Source: Thermoplasmatales archaeon (GTDB taxonomy: Archaea > Thermoplasmatota > Thermoplasmata > Thermoplasmatales > GCA-001856825). Taken from it: DNA of 5,314 bases. The notes below the pieces were generated by a model. It made no database searches. It saw nothing but the letters and a program-made list of their open reading frames with translations, and was not told where the DNA came from. The translations under genes and the position numbers were made by a program. Shown here in pieces: positions 4,987 through 5,314 of this stretch (the first letter of the stretch is position 1; each line of letters starts with the position of its first letter). The stretch covers positions 1-5,314 of the forward strand of contig JACWAC010000092.1 in assembly GCA_014874235.1 (NCBI GenBank). Reading direction: 5' to 3'.

Positions 4987-5223
4987 GTGTCGAGTGCCTG
5001 CATAATAATGAAAGTTAGATCCCAATACTTACTCCTTGATCGATTTATCACTTTTGACCTGAAGTTTTCGGTAGAAGGTAACGCCAATGGTTCGGTCATA
5101 TATTCTGTAATAGACAACAATGGAAACAGTTTTCTTACGACTCCAGCAGGATCTCACATTTATGCCACAAATTCCTCCTATTCAGAATTCATAACACAAT
5201 CTTCATCTTCTCTTCTGGAGTAA
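4987..5223 (+). CDS. Hypothetical 78-residue protein or gene remnant
   Basis: The frame opens with GTG at 4987, or with ATG at 5008 for 71 residues. I do not recognise it. The translation is Ser/Asn/Thr-rich with alternating hydrophobic residues (FDLKFSVEGNANGSVIYSVI, then DNNGNSFLTTPAGSHIYA), which looks like a beta-strand-rich extracellular domain. There is no signal peptide or membrane helix, so it could be a fragment of a larger exported protein. GAGG at 4981-4984 is only 2 nt from the GTG and 23 nt from the ATG, both poor spacings. It starts 26 bp after katG on the same strand. Real coding status is doubtful. Confidence 0.3.
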   Translation: MSSACIIMKVRSQYLLLDRFITFDLKFSVEGNANGSVIYSVIDNNGNSFLTTPAGSHIYATNSSYSEFITQSSSSLLE

Positions 5224-5268
5224 ATCTTCTTCTTTCATTCATATCCTAGGCATGGAGTGAACCCACAC

Positions 5269-5280
5269 CTTAATTATTTT
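5269..5280 (+). promoter_or_regulatory. Candidate TATA box of the gene running off the right edge
   Basis: CTTAATTATTTT is centred about 27 nt before the ATG at 5302, repeating the leaderless-gene spacing seen at the other starts in this window. Confidence 0.35.
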
Positions 5281-5301
5281 CGCGTTTTGTCTCAAAGTGC
5301 C

Positions 5302-5314
5302 ATGAACATATCAG
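5302..5314 (+). CDS. Possible 5' end of a gene truncated by the window edge
   Basis: Only ATG AAC ATA TCA G (Met-Asn-Ile-Ser) is present, so nothing can be said about the product. It is listed because a TATA-like box lies about 27 nt upstream, as at the other leaderless-type starts here. The frame could equally close just past the edge. Confidence 0.25.

Larger units (their letters stand above)
4961..5301. other. Mostly non-coding stretch downstream of katG
   Basis: About 340 bp without a convincing gene. It begins AT-rich (AGAGAAATAAAAAATTC) with no hairpin that could terminate katG. It contains the weak ORF at 4987-5223, then a pyrimidine-rich run TCTTCTTCTTTC (5225-5236) that could act as a T-rich archaeal terminator on the plus strand, and finally a TATA-like box at 5269-5280. 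Confidence 0.4.

Noticed and set aside
4797..5120. Minus-strand open frame across the katG end and downstream region.
   Set aside because: It mostly shadows the conserved katG C-terminus, and its translation is not recognised.
1..5314. Search for CRISPR repeats, tRNA or rRNA genes, transposase genes and terminal inverted repeats.
   Set aside because: No regularly spaced repeats, tRNA-like cloverleaf, transposase motif or paired terminal repeat was seen by eye.

Overview
The window looks like part of an archaeal chromosome, most likely from the Thermoplasmata (Thermoplasmatales-like). Three observations support this. A CoaD-type phosphopantetheine adenylyltransferase is fused to a DUF84 inosine/xanthosine triphosphatase. 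AT-rich TATA-like boxes lie about 24-28 nt upstream of start codons, and Shine-Dalgarno sequences are mostly absent, as expected for leaderless mRNAs. Base composition is moderate. This assignment is an inference from the sequence; no search could be run.

Layout: a stand-alone class II glutamine amidotransferase-like protein (51-686, +) converges on, and overlaps by 8 bp, the coaD-DUF84 fusion gene (1641-679, -, GTG start). Upstream of coaD on the same strand is a small soluble Rieske [2Fe-2S] protein (2055-1726, -). It carries both the four cluster ligands and the two extra cysteines typical of high-potential, bc1-type Rieske proteins. Divergent from it is a 118-residue protein resembling the NifX/NifB-C-terminal (dinitrogenase iron-molybdenum cofactor) fold (2179-2535, +). 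Its stop codon sits in the loop of a perfect 8-bp hairpin followed by a T-tract.

The second half is dominated by katG (ATG-bounded ORF 2903-4960, +), a two-domain catalase-peroxidase with every recognised catalytic residue present. Its 5' end is abnormal. Conserved KatG N-terminal coding sequence continues in frame upstream of the only in-frame ATG, but no ATG, GTG or TTG begins it. A promoter-like box and a leaderless-style ATG at 2710 open a 22-codon reading frame. That frame ends at TGA (2776-2778) just after a GAGG motif, and a +1 shift there would join it exactly to the katG frame. Possible explanations are an ATT start at 2780, a +1 frameshift (programmed or mutational), or a sequence error. 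This is the most interesting point in the window.

Downstream of katG is about 340 bp with only a weak, unrecognised ORF (4987-5223). A TATA-like box then precedes a possible gene start at 5302 that runs off the window. The genes do not form one operon. A redox/iron-sulfur theme (Rieske, NifX-like, haem peroxidase) is visible, but any functional link is inference. No tRNA, rRNA, CRISPR array or insertion sequence was seen.
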